Source: Shewanella pneumatophori (GTDB lineage Bacteria > Pseudomonadota > Gammaproteobacteria > Enterobacterales > Shewanellaceae). Taken from it: DNA of 64,000 nucleotides. The notes under the pieces were generated by a model. That model saw only the letters and a list, made by a program, of their open reading frames with translations, searched no databases and was not told the DNA's origin. The translations under genes and the position numbers were made by a program. The stretch is taken from contig NZ_JAKILB010000004.1 in NCBI RefSeq assembly GCF_023283895.1, positions 310,001 through 374,000 of the forward strand. The letters run 5' to 3'. This document shows, in pieces, positions 33,382 to 43,603 of the stretch (position 1 is its first letter; each line of letters opens with the position of its first letter).

Positions 33382-35937
33382 CTATAAAGCGCTCGTGAGC
33401 GCTTCACGTAACTTGTTTTGTTGCAGCTCGTCTAACTGTTGACCGTCAGCGGTCTGCAACAAAAAGAAATCTTCGGCTCTCTCACCTATGGTGGTGATCT
33501 TTGCTGCAAGTAAGGTTATTTCGCAGCGATAGAGCACTTCGCCCACTCTTGCTAGCAGACCTGGTGAATCAAGAGCAATTAGCTCCATCATACTTTTACC
33601 ATGGCTACGGGTAGTAGGGAAACTGACTTGGGTCCTAACTTTAAAAGGTTTCATCTTTCTTGAAAGATTTCTAAACTTTGGCAACTTAGGCGTTTCATTA
33701 CTTAATGCTTTAATTAACGTTTTCTTGATCCCTTGGATCCGCGATAGCTGGGTAACTGGTTGGCCATCTTGTTCTAAAATGACAAAAGAGTCCAGTGCGT
33801 AGTTATCCTTCGAGGTCATGATGCTGGCATCATGCACAGTAATGTTCTTGTTATCTAAAATGGCCATTACGCTGGCAAATAGTTTTGGCTTATCTTTGCC
33901 GTAAACAAACAGCTCTGTGCCGCCTCGAGTGGCGTGTTTAGAAATAAGCACTAAGGTTTCATCTTGCTTATGTTTGATTATGGCTTCGGCGTGCCAAGCG
34001 ATTTGATTTGGCTGGTTACGTAAAAAATAATCAGCCTTAAAGCGCAGCCATAGCGCATCTAAATCTTTTTCTTTAATACCGCGGCGTAATAGCTCTTTTT
34101 TAGCTTTGGCTTGATGCTCTCGAACACGGGCACGGATATCAATCGGTTTTTCTTTGCCCCTTGCCAGTACTCTTTGGGTCGAAAAGTACAGATCTCGTAA
34201 TAATGAGCCTTTCCAGTTGTTCCAGGTTCGCTCATTGGTAGCGCAGATATCTGCAACAGTTAAGCAGTATAAGTAACTTAAATGCACGGCATCACGCACA
34301 CGTTCTGCAAAATCAGCAACTACATCAGGATCAGAGATGTCACGTCGCTGAGCGGTGACCGACATCACTAAATGATTTTCAACGAGCCAACTGACTAAGC
34401 GGCCGTCGTGATCGTTCATACCATGCAGCTTACAAAACTCCAGTGCGTCAGTCGCACCGAGTTTACTGTGATCGCCGCCGCGACCTTTAGCAATATCATG
34501 GAAAATAGCACCCAGTACCAGCAAACCTTTTTTAGGTAGCTGATTAATAAGCACTGACCCTAAAGGAAACTCTTCTTTTTGCTCCGGTTGGGCAAAGCGC
34601 TCGATATTTAGTAACAAGCGATGAGTGTGCTCATCAACGGTGTAAGCGTGGAAAAGGTCGAATTGCATTTGACCTTCAATGGCACGCCATGCTGGCAGAT
34701 AAGCCGATAGTACGCCGTGTTTGTGCATTAACGACAAGGCTGCTATTCCACGTGGATGACGTAAAATCTCCATAAACAGCTTACGGCATGATTCATGGTA
34801 CATCAGCGCTTGTGGTTGTGCGCGCCGAGCACGGCGTAAACTGCGCAGCGTTGCGGCATATACAGCTTGGATGTTGGAGTTTTTTGCTACCCACAAAAAT
34901 AGCTTAAGTATGTTTTCTGGATTATCAAACAGATCGTTACTCAGGCTTTCAATAAACTTTCCACGGCGCTGAAAGTGTTCATCAATTGCAACTATATCAA
35001 GTGCTTTACTCTGGCCTAAGGTAGCACGCTTAAACAGTTGCAATAACATCTGATTGAGCTCCATTACCCGCCTAACGGTGCGGTAATAGTTTTTCATCAT
35101 CTGCTCAACAGCCAGCTGAGTACCGTCTTCATAGCCCATTAGTTTGGCAACTTGCGGCTGTAAATCAAACAGTAAACGGTTTTCGTCACGACCAGAGATC
35201 AGGTGTAACGAGCAGCGCAATTGCCATAAAAAGTTTTGCGCTTCCATTAACTCATCGAGCTCAATGGGCTGCAAAAATCCGTGGTGGACAAGCTCCTCAA
35301 GCTTTTCTGCATTAAAGTGGCGCATAGCAACCCAAGCGACGGTTTGAATATCGCGTAGGCCACCGGGACAGCTTTTTAAATTAGGTTCTAAGTCGAAGGC
35401 ACTGGCTTTGCTGTGGCGAGCTCTTTGTTCATTTTTCTTGGCAACATAAAACTCACTACTCGGCCAAAAATCTTCTTGGCGGATATTGCGGTAAAGTAGC
35501 GTAAAGAGTGCTTGTGGCCCACAAAGTAATCGTGATTCAAGCAAATTGGTGGCAACAGTGATATCGGCTCGACCTTGCTCAAGAGTTTGCTCAATAGAGC
35601 GAACACTATGGCCAACTTCAAGACCTGCATCCCAAATAAAAGCGATAAAGGCGCTTAATGCTTGTTCTGCATCTGTTGAAAGTTCGGCTTCGGTGAGGAA
35701 TAAAAGATCAACATCAGATTGTGGATGAAGTTCGCCTCGGCCATATCCACCAACTGCAACTAAGGCAATAGGATATTGGTCAAGATTATGGGCGTACCAT
35801 TGCTGCTGTAATAGTTTATCGACATGTTGGCAGCGAGTGCTCACTATCGAACGAACATCTGATTTAGCATTAAAGCTATCAAATATCGTTTGGTTTAATT
35901 CGATTAACGCTTGTTTGGCTGACTGAGCACTATTCAT
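33382..35937 (-). CDS. glnD: Bifunctional uridylyltransferase/uridylyl-removing enzyme GlnD
   Basis: 851 residues. It senses glutamine and modifies PII proteins (GlnB/GlnK). The N-terminal nucleotidyltransferase domain has [19 protein letters not shown] (GG, then the metal-binding D-x-D). A GlnE-like helical linker precedes an HD hydrolase domain ([15 protein letters not shown]) near residue 480. Two ACT domains lie at the C terminus ([20 protein letters not shown] and [20 protein letters not shown]). The ATG at 35937 is preferred over the adjacent TTG at 35940. First gene of a glnD-dapD unit; map lies 255 bases upstream on the same strand but is separated by a terminator. Confidence 0.97.
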   Translation of the reverse strand: MNSAQSAKQALIELNQTIFDSFNAKSDVRSIVSTRCQHVDKLLQQQWYAHNLDQYPIALVAVGGYGRGELHPQSDVDLLFLTEAELSTDAEQALSAFIAFIWDAGLEVGHSVRSIEQTLEQGRADITVATNLLESRLLCGPQALFTLLYRNIRQEDFWPSSEFYVAKKNEQRARHSKASAFDLEPNLKSCPGGLRDIQTVAWVAMRHFNAEKLEELVHHGFLQPIELDELMEAQNFLWQLRCSLHLISGRDENRLLFDLQPQVAKLMGYEDGTQLAVEQMMKNYYRTVRRVMELNQMLLQLFKRATLGQSKALDIVAIDEHFQRRGKFIESLSNDLFDNPENILKLFLWVAKNSNIQAVYAATLRSLRRARRAQPQALMYHESCRKLFMEILRHPRGIAALSLMHKHGVLSAYLPAWRAIEGQMQFDLFHAYTVDEHTHRLLLNIERFAQPEQKEEFPLGSVLINQLPKKGLLVLGAIFHDIAKGRGGDHSKLGATDALEFCKLHGMNDHDGRLVSWLVENHLVMSVTAQRRDISDPDVVADFAERVRDAVHLSYLYCLTVADICATNERTWNNWKGSLLRDLYFSTQRVLARGKEKPIDIRARVREHQAKAKKELLRRGIKEKDLDALWLRFKADYFLRNQPNQIAWHAEAIIKHKQDETLVLISKHATRGGTELFVYGKDKPKLFASVMAILDNKNITVHDASIMTSKDNYALDSFVILEQDGQPVTQLSRIQGIKKTLIKALSNETPKLPKFRNLSRKMKPFKVRTQVSFPTTRSHGKSMMELIALDSPGLLARVGEVLYRCEITLLAAKITTIGERAEDFFLLQTADGQQLDELQQNKLREALTSAL

Positions 35938-36146
35938 CAAATCTCTTTTTCGAGAGCGGATCCATTGGCAACGATTATCTATGCAATAAATGCTAATTTA
36001 AAGCGCTTTATGGTGATAAATCATCAGTTAATGTGGAATTATTTAACTTGCTTTATTTTGGTGCAGACTTTGCTGCCTAATTGAACATAAATTAATGAGA
36101 TTTTACTAAGTACAGCGAATGTCATTTAAATTTGTAACGGAAAATA

Positions 36147-36172
36147 AAAAGGCGTGCCTAAGCACGCCTTTT
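36147..36172 (-). terminator. Terminator of map
   Basis: A perfect 11-bp stem AAAAGGCGTGC / GCACGCCTTTT (36147-36157, 36162-36172) with loop CTAA lies directly after the map stop. On the minus strand it is followed by a T-run. Confidence 0.92.
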
Positions 36173-36195
36173 ACACTTAAATCAGGTAAATGTTG

Positions 36196-36996
36196 TTAGT
36201 GATTAATTACACGTGGTAAGTCGGTTTCTTCTTCGCGTAAGGTCAGCACTTCAACACCGGTTTGTGTCACAAGTAAAGTGTGTTCCCACTGTGCTGAGTT
36301 CTTGCCATCGGCAGTGGTTACAGTCCAGTTATCTTTTTTATCTAACACACTGGTGTGGCGGCCAGCGTTAATCATTGGCTCGATGGTAAAGCACATACCT
36401 GGGCGCAAAACTGTTTTGTCATTATTTTTGTAATGCATTACTTGTGGTTCTTCATGGAAGCCAGCGCCAATACCGTGACCGCAGTAGTCGGTTACAATGC
36501 TGTATTTTTCAAGGCCGGTTTTCTTCGATTTAACGAACTTCTCAATAAGGGTACCGATTTCACCTAGCTTCATACCTGGGCGCACTTTCTTAACGCTGGC
36601 ATATAATGCCTCTTGTGCAATGCGGCATAGACGAGTGTCTTTAGGGCTTACATTGCCAATAAGGAACATTTTAGAGGTGTCGCCATGGTAGCCATCTTTG
36701 ATGACAGTGATGTCGATATTGACGATATCGCCATCAACTAATGGACGATCTTCTGGGATCCCGTGACAAATAACGTCATTAATTGATGTACAAATTGATT
36801 TAGGAAAGCCATGGTAATCAAGCGGGGCAGAAATCGCGCCGTTTTCTTCGGTGAACTTGGCACAAATATCGTTTAATTCATTAGTGGTAACACCAGCAAC
36901 CACATGTGGAGCAATCATCTCGAGCACTTGTGCTGCGAGTTTACCCGCCGCACGCATTTTTTCGATCTCTTCTGCTGTCTTAATTACTATACTCAT
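36196..36996 (-). CDS. map: Methionine aminopeptidase type I
   Basis: 266 residues (E. coli 264). It removes initiator methionine from nascent proteins. The five metal ligands are in place: Asp in DIVNIDITV and GYHGDTSKMF, His in CGHGIGAGFHEEPQ, Glu in FTIEPMIN and in SAQWEHTLLV. It diverges from rpsB, with 292 bases between starts that hold the rpsB promoter and S2 leader; the same arrangement is seen in E. coli. ATG start, terminator after the stop. Confidence 0.97.
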   Translation of the reverse strand: MSIVIKTAEEIEKMRAAGKLAAQVLEMIAPHVVAGVTTNELNDICAKFTEENGAISAPLDYHGFPKSICTSINDVICHGIPEDRPLVDGDIVNIDITVIKDGYHGDTSKMFLIGNVSPKDTRLCRIAQEALYASVKKVRPGMKLGEIGTLIEKFVKSKKTGLEKYSIVTDYCGHGIGAGFHEEPQVMHYKNNDKTVLRPGMCFTIEPMINAGRHTSVLDKKDNWTVTTADGKNSAQWEHTLLVTQTGVEVLTLREEETDLPRVINH

Positions 36997-37068
36997 CTCT
37001 GCTGTCTCTTAGTCTTTAAATTGTCGTCTTTCAATGTGACGATTATGCATGAAAAACGACGTAAATAT

Positions 37069-37105
37069 TTGTGCTTTTTTTCATATTATGGTATAAAGCG
37101 CGCCG
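37069..37105 (+). promoter_or_regulatory. rpsB promoter with GC-rich discriminator
   Basis: TTGTGC (37069-37074), 17 bases, then TATAAA (37092-37097), followed at once by GCGCGCCG. A GC-rich discriminator after the -10 is typical of stringently controlled ribosomal promoters. Transcription would begin near 37104, leaving a leader of about 185 bases. Confidence 0.65.
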
Positions 37106-37189
37106 TTATGTTTGACTCTTGTCGTTATCACTTTAAGTGATTCGTCCGAGTTAAGATGGCGGCCATTATACATGGCTATTGAAAAATAC

Positions 37190-37288
37190 TAAATCACACA
37201 CATATCGACACGTTCTTCGGGGTGCCCATAATCGGGTCGAAGATATGGGATATGTGGAGGTCTAACCCCCATTTTTAAGGTAAATAAA
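37190..37288 (+). promoter_or_regulatory. rpsB 5' leader, probable S2 autoregulatory structure
   Basis: A structured leader precedes rpsB. CACATATC (37199-37206) pairs perfectly with GATATGTG (37249-37256), enclosing TTCGGGGTGCCC; GGAGG (37257-37261) and ACCCCC follow before the start. In gammaproteobacteria the map-rpsB spacer encodes a leader (t44/S2 leader class) through which ribosomal protein S2 represses its own operon. The match is by position and structure, not by a covariance search. Confidence 0.65.
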
Positions 37289-38017
37289 ATGACTACAGTT
37301 TCAATGCGCGACATGCTACAAGCCGGTGTTCACTTCGGTCACCAGACTCGTTACTGGAACCCAAAGATGAAGCCATTCATCTTCGGCGCTCGTAACGGTG
37401 TACACATCATCAACCTAGAGCACACTGTACCAATGTTCAACGAAGCACTTGCTTTCATCAGCAACGTTGCATCTAAGAAAGGTAAAGTTCTTTTTGTTGG
37501 TACTAAGCGTGCTGCAAGCGAAGCTATCAAAGAAGCTGCTGTTTCTTGTGACCAGTACTACGTTGATCACCGTTGGTTAGGTGGTATGTTGACTAACTGG
37601 AAAACAGTTCGTCAATCAATCAAGCGTCTAAAAGACCTTGAAAGCCAGTCTGTAGACGGTACTTTCGACAAGCTGACTAAGAAAGAAGCGCTAATGCGTA
37701 CTCGTGAACTTGAGAAGCTAGAGAAATCTCTAGGTGGTATCAAGAACATGGCTGGCCTACCAGACGTAATTTTCGTTATCGGTGCTGACCACGAGCATAT
37801 CGCTATTAAAGAAGCTAACAACCTAGGTATTCCTGTTGTTGCTGTTGTTGATACAAACTCTTCTCCAGACGGTATCAACTACATCATTCCTGGTAATGAT
37901 GACGCTATGCGTTCTATCCGTCTTTACACTCAGTCTGTTGCTGCTGCTGCAAAAGCTGGCCGTGGTCAAGACCTAGCTGTTCAAGCTGAGCAGGACGGTT
38001 TCGTAGAAGCTGAATAA
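37289..38017 (+). CDS. rpsB: 30S ribosomal protein S2
   Basis: 242 residues, full length. Conserved segments are [51 protein letters not shown] and [17 protein letters not shown]. Codon usage is that of highly expressed genes (for example GGT, CGT, AAC). First gene of the rpsB-tsf unit; a strong promoter and a structured leader lie upstream, and a hairpin lies between it and tsf. Part of the small ribosomal subunit head-body junction. Confidence 0.98.
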   Translation: MTTVSMRDMLQAGVHFGHQTRYWNPKMKPFIFGARNGVHIINLEHTVPMFNEALAFISNVASKKGKVLFVGTKRAASEAIKEAAVSCDQYYVDHRWLGGMLTNWKTVRQSIKRLKDLESQSVDGTFDKLTKKEALMRTRELEKLEKSLGGIKNMAGLPDVIFVIGADHEHIAIKEANNLGIPVVAVVDTNSSPDGINYIIPGNDDAMRSIRLYTQSVAAAAKAGRGQDLAVQAEQDGFVEAE

Positions 38018-38067
38018 TATCGGTTGATGAATTTCATCACCCTTATTGACCAAGGTATATGATTGGT

Positions 38068-38107
38068 GAGCAGGGGCGAAGTGACTTAAAGTGACTAGCC
38101 CCTGCTC
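38068..38107 (+). promoter_or_regulatory. rpsB-tsf intergenic hairpin, attenuator-like
   Basis: A perfect 10-bp GC-rich stem GAGCAGGGGC / GCCCCTGCTC (38068-38077, 38098-38107) encloses a 20-base loop and is followed by TATATCTATTG. The position matches the partial terminator between rpsB and tsf described in E. coli, which lowers tsf expression relative to rpsB. The downstream U-tract is poor. Confidence 0.6.
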
Positions 38108-38150
38108 TATATCTATTGAATTTGAAGAATTATCTGTAGAGGATTTAGCA

Positions 38151-39002
38151 ATGGCAATTACTGCTGCCCAAGTTAAAGAACTTCGTGACCGCACTGGCGC
38201 GGGCATGATGGACTGTAAAAAAGCACTGACTGAAACTAACGGTGACATCGAGCTAGCGATTGATAACATGCGTAAGAGCGGTGCTGCTAAGGCTGCTAAA
38301 AAAGCAGGTAACATCGCAGCAGAAGGCACAATTCTAATCAAGAAAGGCGAAGGTTACGCTGCTCTATTAGAAGTTAACTGCCAAACTGACTTCGTAGCAA
38401 AAGATTCTAACTTCCTAGCTTTCGCTAACGAAGTACTAGACGTTGCTGCTGCATCAAAAGTTACTATCGAAGCACTTAAAGAGCAGTTTGAAGAAACTCG
38501 TGTTGCTCTAGTTGCTAAAATCGGTGAAAACATCAACGTACGTCGTGTTGAGTACATCGATGGTGCAAACCTAGCTGAATACCGTCACGGCGAGCGTATC
38601 GGTGTTGTTGTTGCTGGTGAAGCTGATGAAGAGACTCTAAAGCACGTTGCTATGCACGTTGCTGCTTCTAAGCCTGAATACGTTAACCCATCTGACGTTC
38701 CTGCTGAAGTTGTTGAGAAAGAAAAAGCACTTCAAATCGAAATCGCGATGAACGAAGGCAAGCCTGCTGAAATCGCTGAGAAGATGGTTATTGGTCGTAT
38801 GAAGAAGTTCACTGGTGAGGTTTCTCTTACTGGTCAAGCTTTCATCATGGAACCAAAGAAAACTGTTGGCGAAATTCTTAAAGAGAAAGGCGCTTCAGTA
38901 ACTAACTTCATCCGTTTAGAAGTTGGTGAAGGTATTGAAAGAAAAGAAGAAGATTTTGCTGCTGAAGTAGCTGCACAAATCGCTGCTACAAATAAAGGTT
39001 AA
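38151..39002 (+). CDS. tsf: Elongation factor Ts
   Basis: 283 residues from the chosen start, the family's normal length. Nucleotide-exchange factor for EF-Tu. Visible are [40 protein letters not shown], and [10 protein letters not shown], where the TDFVA motif contacts EF-Tu. The frame opens 60 bases earlier, but ATG 38151 has a GAGG Shine-Dalgarno and fits conserved N termini. Codon usage is highly biased. Second gene of the rpsB transcript. Confidence 0.98.
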   Translation: MAITAAQVKELRDRTGAGMMDCKKALTETNGDIELAIDNMRKSGAAKAAKKAGNIAAEGTILIKKGEGYAALLEVNCQTDFVAKDSNFLAFANEVLDVAAASKVTIEALKEQFEETRVALVAKIGENINVRRVEYIDGANLAEYRHGERIGVVVAGEADEETLKHVAMHVAASKPEYVNPSDVPAEVVEKEKALQIEIAMNEGKPAEIAEKMVIGRMKKFTGEVSLTGQAFIMEPKKTVGEILKEKGASVTNFIRLEVGEGIERKEEDFAAEVAAQIAATNKG

Positions 39003-39021
39003 TCTCCTTTATTTAGCAAAC

Positions 39022-39051
39022 ATAAGACCGTAGCAATTGCTGCGGTCTTAT
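39022..39051 (+). terminator. Hairpin after tsf
   Basis: A 14-bp stem with one G.U pair (39022-39035, 39038-39051) follows the tsf stop by 20 bases. The following U-tract is weak, so termination may be partial with some read-through into pyrH. Confidence 0.65.
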
Positions 39052-39146
39052 CGTATTTACTCAACAGGTTTTTGTTTGACTAGATTAAGTTCGAACCAAC
39101 TTGTTAAGTGTACTACTCCCTATCGCCATAATCAGGACTAATAAAT

Positions 39147-39875
39147 ATGAGTACCAATCCTAAACCTGCATTTCGTCGTGTTCTTTTAAAATTAAGTGGT
39201 GAAGCCCTAATGGGTGAAGAAGGCTTCGGCATCGATCCTAAAGTGCTTGATCGTATGGGACAGGAGATCAAAGAGCTAGTAGAGCTAGGTATTCAAGTGG
39301 GTGTTGTCATTGGCGGTGGTAACTTGTTCAGAGGTGAAGGCCTAGCAGAAGCAGGCATGAACCGCGTTGTGGGCGACCACATGGGCATGTTGGCGACTGT
39401 GATGAACGGTTTGGCAATGCGTGATTCATTGCACCGTGCATATGTTAATGCACGTTTGATGTCAGCTATTCCGCTAAAAGGCGTGTGTGATGACTACAAC
39501 TGGGCTGAAGCAATTAGTTTGCTAAAATCTGGCCGTGTTGTTATTTTTGCTGCTGGTACAGGTAACCCATTCTGTACGACTGACTCTGCTGCGTGTTTAC
39601 GTGGTATTGAGATTGAAGCAGAAGTTGTGATTAAAGGCACAAAAGTTGATGGTGTTTATTCAGATGATCCATTTAAGAATCCTGAAGCCGTCAAGTATGA
39701 TGTTATGGGGTACAATGAAGTACTCGACAAAGAATTGAAAGTAATGGATTTGGCCGCATTCACTTTGGCCAGAGACCATAATATGCCATTGCTAGTATTT
39801 AACATGAATAAGCCAGGCGCACTGCGCCGCGTAATCATGGGCGAGCAAGAAGGCACAATGATTAAAGCTGATTAA
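39147..39875 (+). CDS. pyrH: UMP kinase
   Basis: 242 residues. It phosphorylates UMP to UDP; amino-acid-kinase fold, bacterial hexameric type regulated by GTP and UTP. Motifs are [43 protein letters not shown] and [19 protein letters not shown] start. Followed by frr after 32 bases with no terminator, so the two form a unit. Order tsf-pyrH-frr is widely conserved in bacteria. Confidence 0.98.
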   Translation: MSTNPKPAFRRVLLKLSGEALMGEEGFGIDPKVLDRMGQEIKELVELGIQVGVVIGGGNLFRGEGLAEAGMNRVVGDHMGMLATVMNGLAMRDSLHRAYVNARLMSAIPLKGVCDDYNWAEAISLLKSGRVVIFAAGTGNPFCTTDSAACLRGIEIEAEVVIKGTKVDGVYSDDPFKNPEAVKYDVMGYNEVLDKELKVMDLAAFTLARDHNMPLLVFNMNKPGALRRVIMGEQEGTMIKAD

Positions 39876-39907
39876 GCTATATTTAGTGACTTAAAAGGAC
39901 ATATAAC

Positions 39908-40465
39908 GTGATAAACGAAATTAAGAGCGATGCGCAAACTCGTATGGACAAGTGTGTTGAGTCAACAAAAACTCAAATGGCTAAAGTTCGTACAGGCCGT
40001 GCACACCCAAGCTTATTGGATACCATCCAAGTACCTTACTACGGTTCGCTGACTCCGCTTAAGCAAGTTGCAAGTGTATCTATTGGTGATGCACGTACTT
40101 TAACTGTATCAGTATTTGACCGTACTATGATTGCTGCAGTTGAAAAAGCGATCATGAGTTCTGATCTAGGTCTTAACCCAATGTCAGCGGGTGCGACTAT
40201 TCGTATTCCATTGCCAGCACTAACAGAAGAGCGTCGTAAAGACCTTATCAAAGTTGTACGCGCAGAAGCTGAAAACGGTCGTATTGCAATTCGTAACGTA
40301 CGTCGTGATGCTAACTCAAGCGTTAAAGAGCTAGAGAAAGAAAAAGAGTGTACTGAAGATGACGTTCGTCGCAGTGAAGATGAAGTGCAAAAGCTTACTG
40401 ATGCACACATCAAGCTAGTTGATGAAGTATTAGCTGCAAAAGAAAAGGAGCTGATGGAGTTCTAA
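39908..40465 (+). CDS. frr: Ribosome recycling factor
   Basis: 185 residues, exact family length. It splits post-termination ribosomes together with EF-G. Recognised by [28 protein letters not shown], and [20 protein letters not shown]. The start is GTG at 39908 with AAAGGAC upstream. Last gene of the pyrH-frr pair; a 251-base gap with a strong terminator separates it from uppS. Confidence 0.98.
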   Translation: MINEIKSDAQTRMDKCVESTKTQMAKVRTGRAHPSLLDTIQVPYYGSLTPLKQVASVSIGDARTLTVSVFDRTMIAAVEKAIMSSDLGLNPMSAGATIRIPLPALTEERRKDLIKVVRAEAENGRIAIRNVRRDANSSVKELEKEKECTEDDVRRSEDEVQKLTDAHIKLVDEVLAAKEKELMEF

Positions 40466-40659
40466 GTAGAATTTCTCAGCATAGGGCACAGTTGATTATT
40501 TGAGTTATTATTGAACAGGCTTGATACTCGTTTCTATATTTTTATGAGAATTGGCGATATTTTCGCTACGGGTATAAAGCCTCACAGCTCACGCCTTGGA
40601 ACAAAAGCGAAGAGCTCGAACAAAAATTAAACTTGAATGGACAACATGCCCTAGAGTTC

Positions 40660-40702
40660 AGACGCCGTGTAGAGTTATACTACACGGCGTTTGTCTATTT
40701 TT
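40660..40702 (+). terminator. Terminator between frr and uppS
   Basis: Inverted arms GACGCCGTGTAG (40661-40672) and CTACACGGCGTT (40680-40691) with a seven-base loop are followed by TGTCTATTTTT. It separates the translation-factor genes from the envelope-biogenesis block, so the latter should have its own promoter nearby, though I could not define it. Confidence 0.85.
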
Positions 40703-40716
40703 AAGGGTTGTAATAG

Positions 40717-41517
40717 ATGTCAATCGATTCCCAGTCTGATACTGAAGCAGTGCAGGCGTTACCAAGTGAAATATCTACCTTGGTGAAACAGTCGATCCCT
40801 AAACATGTCGCTATCATTATGGATGGTAACGGACGTTGGGCACAGGCTCAGGGAAAACCTCGCGTAATGGGTCATAAGGCCGGCGTTAAGGCTGTGAGAC
40901 GAGCGGTTAGTACTGCCCGAAATTTGGGTGTTGAATCATTAACCTTGTTTGCGTTTTCGAGTGAAAATTGGCGCAGACCTGACAAAGAAGTCAGCTTGTT
41001 AATGGAATTGTTTTTTACTGTATTGCAGCGCGAACTTAAGCTGCTACACAAAAATGGGGTTCGCCTCAATATTATCGGTGATACCAGCCGATTTTCGCCG
41101 CGCTTGCAAAAGCAGATTGCGGCAGCAGAAGAAAAAACGGCAGACAATAATGATTTAGTGCTAAATGTGGCAGCAAACTATGGTGGCCGTTGGGACATCA
41201 TGCAAGCTGCGCAACAACTCGCTGCTAAAGTTGAATCAGGTGAAATGAGCAGTGCTCAGTTTACTGAAGAAGCCTTAAGCGAACATTTATGCATGCAAAA
41301 TCAAGCTGAAGTCGATTTAATGATCCGCACTGGCGGAGATTATCGCATCAGCAATTTTGTTTTATGGCAGGCAGCATATGCTGAGTTAGTCTTTACTGAC
41401 ACCTTATGGCCGGATTTTGATGAGGATGCGTTTAAAGATGCGATTGCTATTTTTGCAAATCGCCAACGTCGATTTGGTTTAACTGGAACTCAAATCGATA
41501 CCATCCGCTCTTTGTAA
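40717..41517 (+). CDS. uppS: Undecaprenyl diphosphate synthase
   Basis: 266 residues. It makes the C55 lipid carrier for peptidoglycan and O-antigen synthesis. Cis-prenyltransferase motifs are [17 protein letters not shown] with the catalytic Asp, [22 protein letters not shown], and the C-terminal [15 protein letters not shown] and [15 protein letters not shown] start with AAGGG upstream. First gene of the envelope block uppS-cdsA-dxr-rseP-bamA-skp-lpxD-fabZ-lpxA; the short gaps imply one long transcript. An N-terminal extension of about 25 residues precedes the core. Confidence 0.97.
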   Translation: MSIDSQSDTEAVQALPSEISTLVKQSIPKHVAIIMDGNGRWAQAQGKPRVMGHKAGVKAVRRAVSTARNLGVESLTLFAFSSENWRRPDKEVSLLMELFFTVLQRELKLLHKNGVRLNIIGDTSRFSPRLQKQIAAAEEKTADNNDLVLNVAANYGGRWDIMQAAQQLAAKVESGEMSSAQFTEEALSEHLCMQNQAEVDLMIRTGGDYRISNFVLWQAAYAELVFTDTLWPDFDEDAFKDAIAIFANRQRRFGLTGTQIDTIRSL

Positions 41518-41537
41518 TAATTAGTGAGGGAAGTTTT

Positions 41538-42395
41538 TTGCTAAAACAACGAATAATAACAGCAATATGGTTAATCCCCTTAGTTTTTGGTGCCATTTTC
41601 GGTTTACCGACTGAGTATTTTTCTTGGGCACTATTGGGAGTATTTTTAATTGCCGCTAAGGAGTGGGGGCGTATTATCGATAGTCGATGTGAAATGACAC
41701 AATGGAGTTTCACTGTGACTATTGGTGTGTTGCTCACCGCACTTAACCTGTTAGTGCCTGCCGATGAAATTTGGTCGCGCGGCGTGATGCATCCTATCTT
41801 TTTAGCGGTAATCATCATCGGGGGCTTCTGGTGGTTCCTTTCATTCATCATGGTGTTATCTTTCCCTAAGAGCGCAAGCTTTTGGGAAAAAAGCCATATG
41901 CTCAAGTCGATGTTTGGTCAGCTGACACTTATCCCATGCTTTGTTTCTTTATTATCACTTAAGGCTCTTGGTACACAAGGCTCGCCATATTATGGTGCAA
42001 CCTTGGTATTTTTAGTTATGTTAGTGGTTTGGGCGACAGATTCAGGTGCTTACTTTGCCGGCAAAACATTCGGTAAGCGCAAATTGATGCCGAACGTTAG
42101 CCCTGCTAAAACCATCGAAGGTTTATTGGGCGGCCTATTAACGACTATGATCATTGTTGCAGGTGTTATGTATGTTTCACCAGAGCAAGAGGTTGGTCTG
42201 TTGATTGCGGTTACTTTGTTTACTGCTTTAGCATCGGCAGTCGGTGATTTATCTGAAAGTATGTTTAAACGTGTAGCTAAAATTAAAGATTCAGGCACTA
42301 TTTTACCAGGCCATGGCGGCGTGTTAGATAGAATCGATAGTTTAACGGCAGCGTTACCAGTATTCACATTAATCTATATAGCTTTTTGGATGTAA
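41538..42395 (+). CDS. cdsA: Phosphatidate cytidylyltransferase
   Basis: 285 residues. It forms CDP-diacylglycerol from CTP and phosphatidate, the precursor of all phospholipids. Integral membrane protein with about eight hydrophobic segments. The signature lies at the C terminus: SPAKTIEGLLGGL, DLSESMFKRVAKIKDSG, and LPGHGGVLDRIDSL. The start is TTG at 41538 with a GAGGG Shine-Dalgarno. It lies 20 bases after uppS and 4 before dxr. Confidence 0.97.
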   Translation: MLKQRIITAIWLIPLVFGAIFGLPTEYFSWALLGVFLIAAKEWGRIIDSRCEMTQWSFTVTIGVLLTALNLLVPADEIWSRGVMHPIFLAVIIIGGFWWFLSFIMVLSFPKSASFWEKSHMLKSMFGQLTLIPCFVSLLSLKALGTQGSPYYGATLVFLVMLVVWATDSGAYFAGKTFGKRKLMPNVSPAKTIEGLLGGLLTTMIIVAGVMYVSPEQEVGLLIAVTLFTALASAVGDLSESMFKRVAKIKDSGTILPGHGGVLDRIDSLTAALPVFTLIYIAFWM

Positions 42396-42399
42396 CTAA

Positions 42400-43590
42400 A
42401 TGCAAAATATGGTGATTTTAGGCGCGACAGGCTCAATAGGGGCCAGCACCTTGAGTGTTGTAGCGTGTAATCCAGAGCAATATAAAGTGTTTGCCTTGGT
42501 GGCAAATACTAATGTCGAAAAAATGCTGCAAATCTGTCTTGCGCATCAGCCTAAAGTTGCCCATATGGTTGATAGCGCAGCCGCTAAAGCACTAAAAGCG
42601 CAACTTCCAAGCAATTTGAATATTGAAGTGACAACTGGCGAAGATGAACTCCTAGCGCTGGTTACAGCAGCTCAAGTTGACACTGTTATGGCTGCCATTG
42701 TTGGTGCAGCGGGTTTGCCATCAACATTAGCTGCTGTAAAAGCCGGTAAACGTGTATTGCTTGCCAATAAAGAATCACTGGTTATGTCGGGTCAGCTGTT
42801 TATTGAAGCTATGCAACAATCTGGCGCGCAGGTGCTCCCTGTCGATAGCGAGCACAATGCTATATTTCAATGTTTATCTGAGCGAACTCAGTTAGAAATC
42901 GGCCGCTGTGATTTAGCAAGCGCTGGTGTTTCTCATATTTTGCTTACAGGTTCGGGCGGACCATTCTTAACTTCAGATTTATCTTTGCTGCCTGCGATGA
43001 CGCCTGAGCAAGCGTGTAAGCATCCAAATTGGTCTATGGGGCGTAAAATCTCGGTAGACTCAGCGACCATGATGAATAAAGGCCTTGAGTATATTGAGGC
43101 GCGTTGGTTGTTTAACGCTAGCCAAGAACAGCTAAAGGTGGTTATTCATCCGCAAAGTGTTATTCATTCTATGGTGCAATACCTTGATGGGTCGGTATTG
43201 GCGCAATTAGGCAACCCTGATATGCGCACACCAATTGCCCATTGTATGTCTTTTCCTGAGAGAATTCGCTCTGGAGTTGAACCTTTAGACTTTTTCAAAG
43301 TCGGACAATTAAGCTTCTTAGAGCCTGACTTTAATCGTTTCCCGTGTTTAGCGTTGGCGATTGAGGCGTGTAAACAGGGGCAAGAGGCGACAACTGTTGT
43401 CAATGCTGCCAACGAAGTATCAGTGCAAGCATTCTTAGACGGTAAGATCCGTTTTACCGATATAGCAAAAATAAACGAACAGAGCTTAATGAATACGGCA
43501 ACGCATCCATTAAACAATATTGATGACATTCTGGCATTAGATGCTCAAAGTCGTCGATATACGTTAGAAGCCATCAGCAAGCTGAATTAG
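42400..43590 (+). CDS. dxr: 1-deoxy-D-xylulose 5-phosphate reductoisomerase
   Basis: 396 residues. First committed step of the MEP isoprenoid pathway (DXP to MEP), NADPH-dependent. Visible are the nucleotide loop [35 protein letters not shown] for metal and substrate, and [18 protein letters not shown]. Length and motifs are normal. ATG start four bases after the cdsA stop. It supplies precursors used by UppS, encoded two genes upstream. Confidence 0.98.
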   Translation: MQNMVILGATGSIGASTLSVVACNPEQYKVFALVANTNVEKMLQICLAHQPKVAHMVDSAAAKALKAQLPSNLNIEVTTGEDELLALVTAAQVDTVMAAIVGAAGLPSTLAAVKAGKRVLLANKESLVMSGQLFIEAMQQSGAQVLPVDSEHNAIFQCLSERTQLEIGRCDLASAGVSHILLTGSGGPFLTSDLSLLPAMTPEQACKHPNWSMGRKISVDSATMMNKGLEYIEARWLFNASQEQLKVVIHPQSVIHSMVQYLDGSVLAQLGNPDMRTPIAHCMSFPERIRSGVEPLDFFKVGQLSFLEPDFNRFPCLALAIEACKQGQEATTVVNAANEVSVQAFLDGKIRFTDIAKINEQSLMNTATHPLNNIDDILALDAQSRRYTLEAISKLN

Positions 43591-43603
43591 TTCCGAGGGA
43601 AGG

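Noticed and set aside
38091..38150. Upstream 20-codon extension of EF-Ts
   Set aside because: It would run through the intergenic hairpin and is not part of conserved EF-Ts; the ATG at 38151 has the Shine-Dalgarno.
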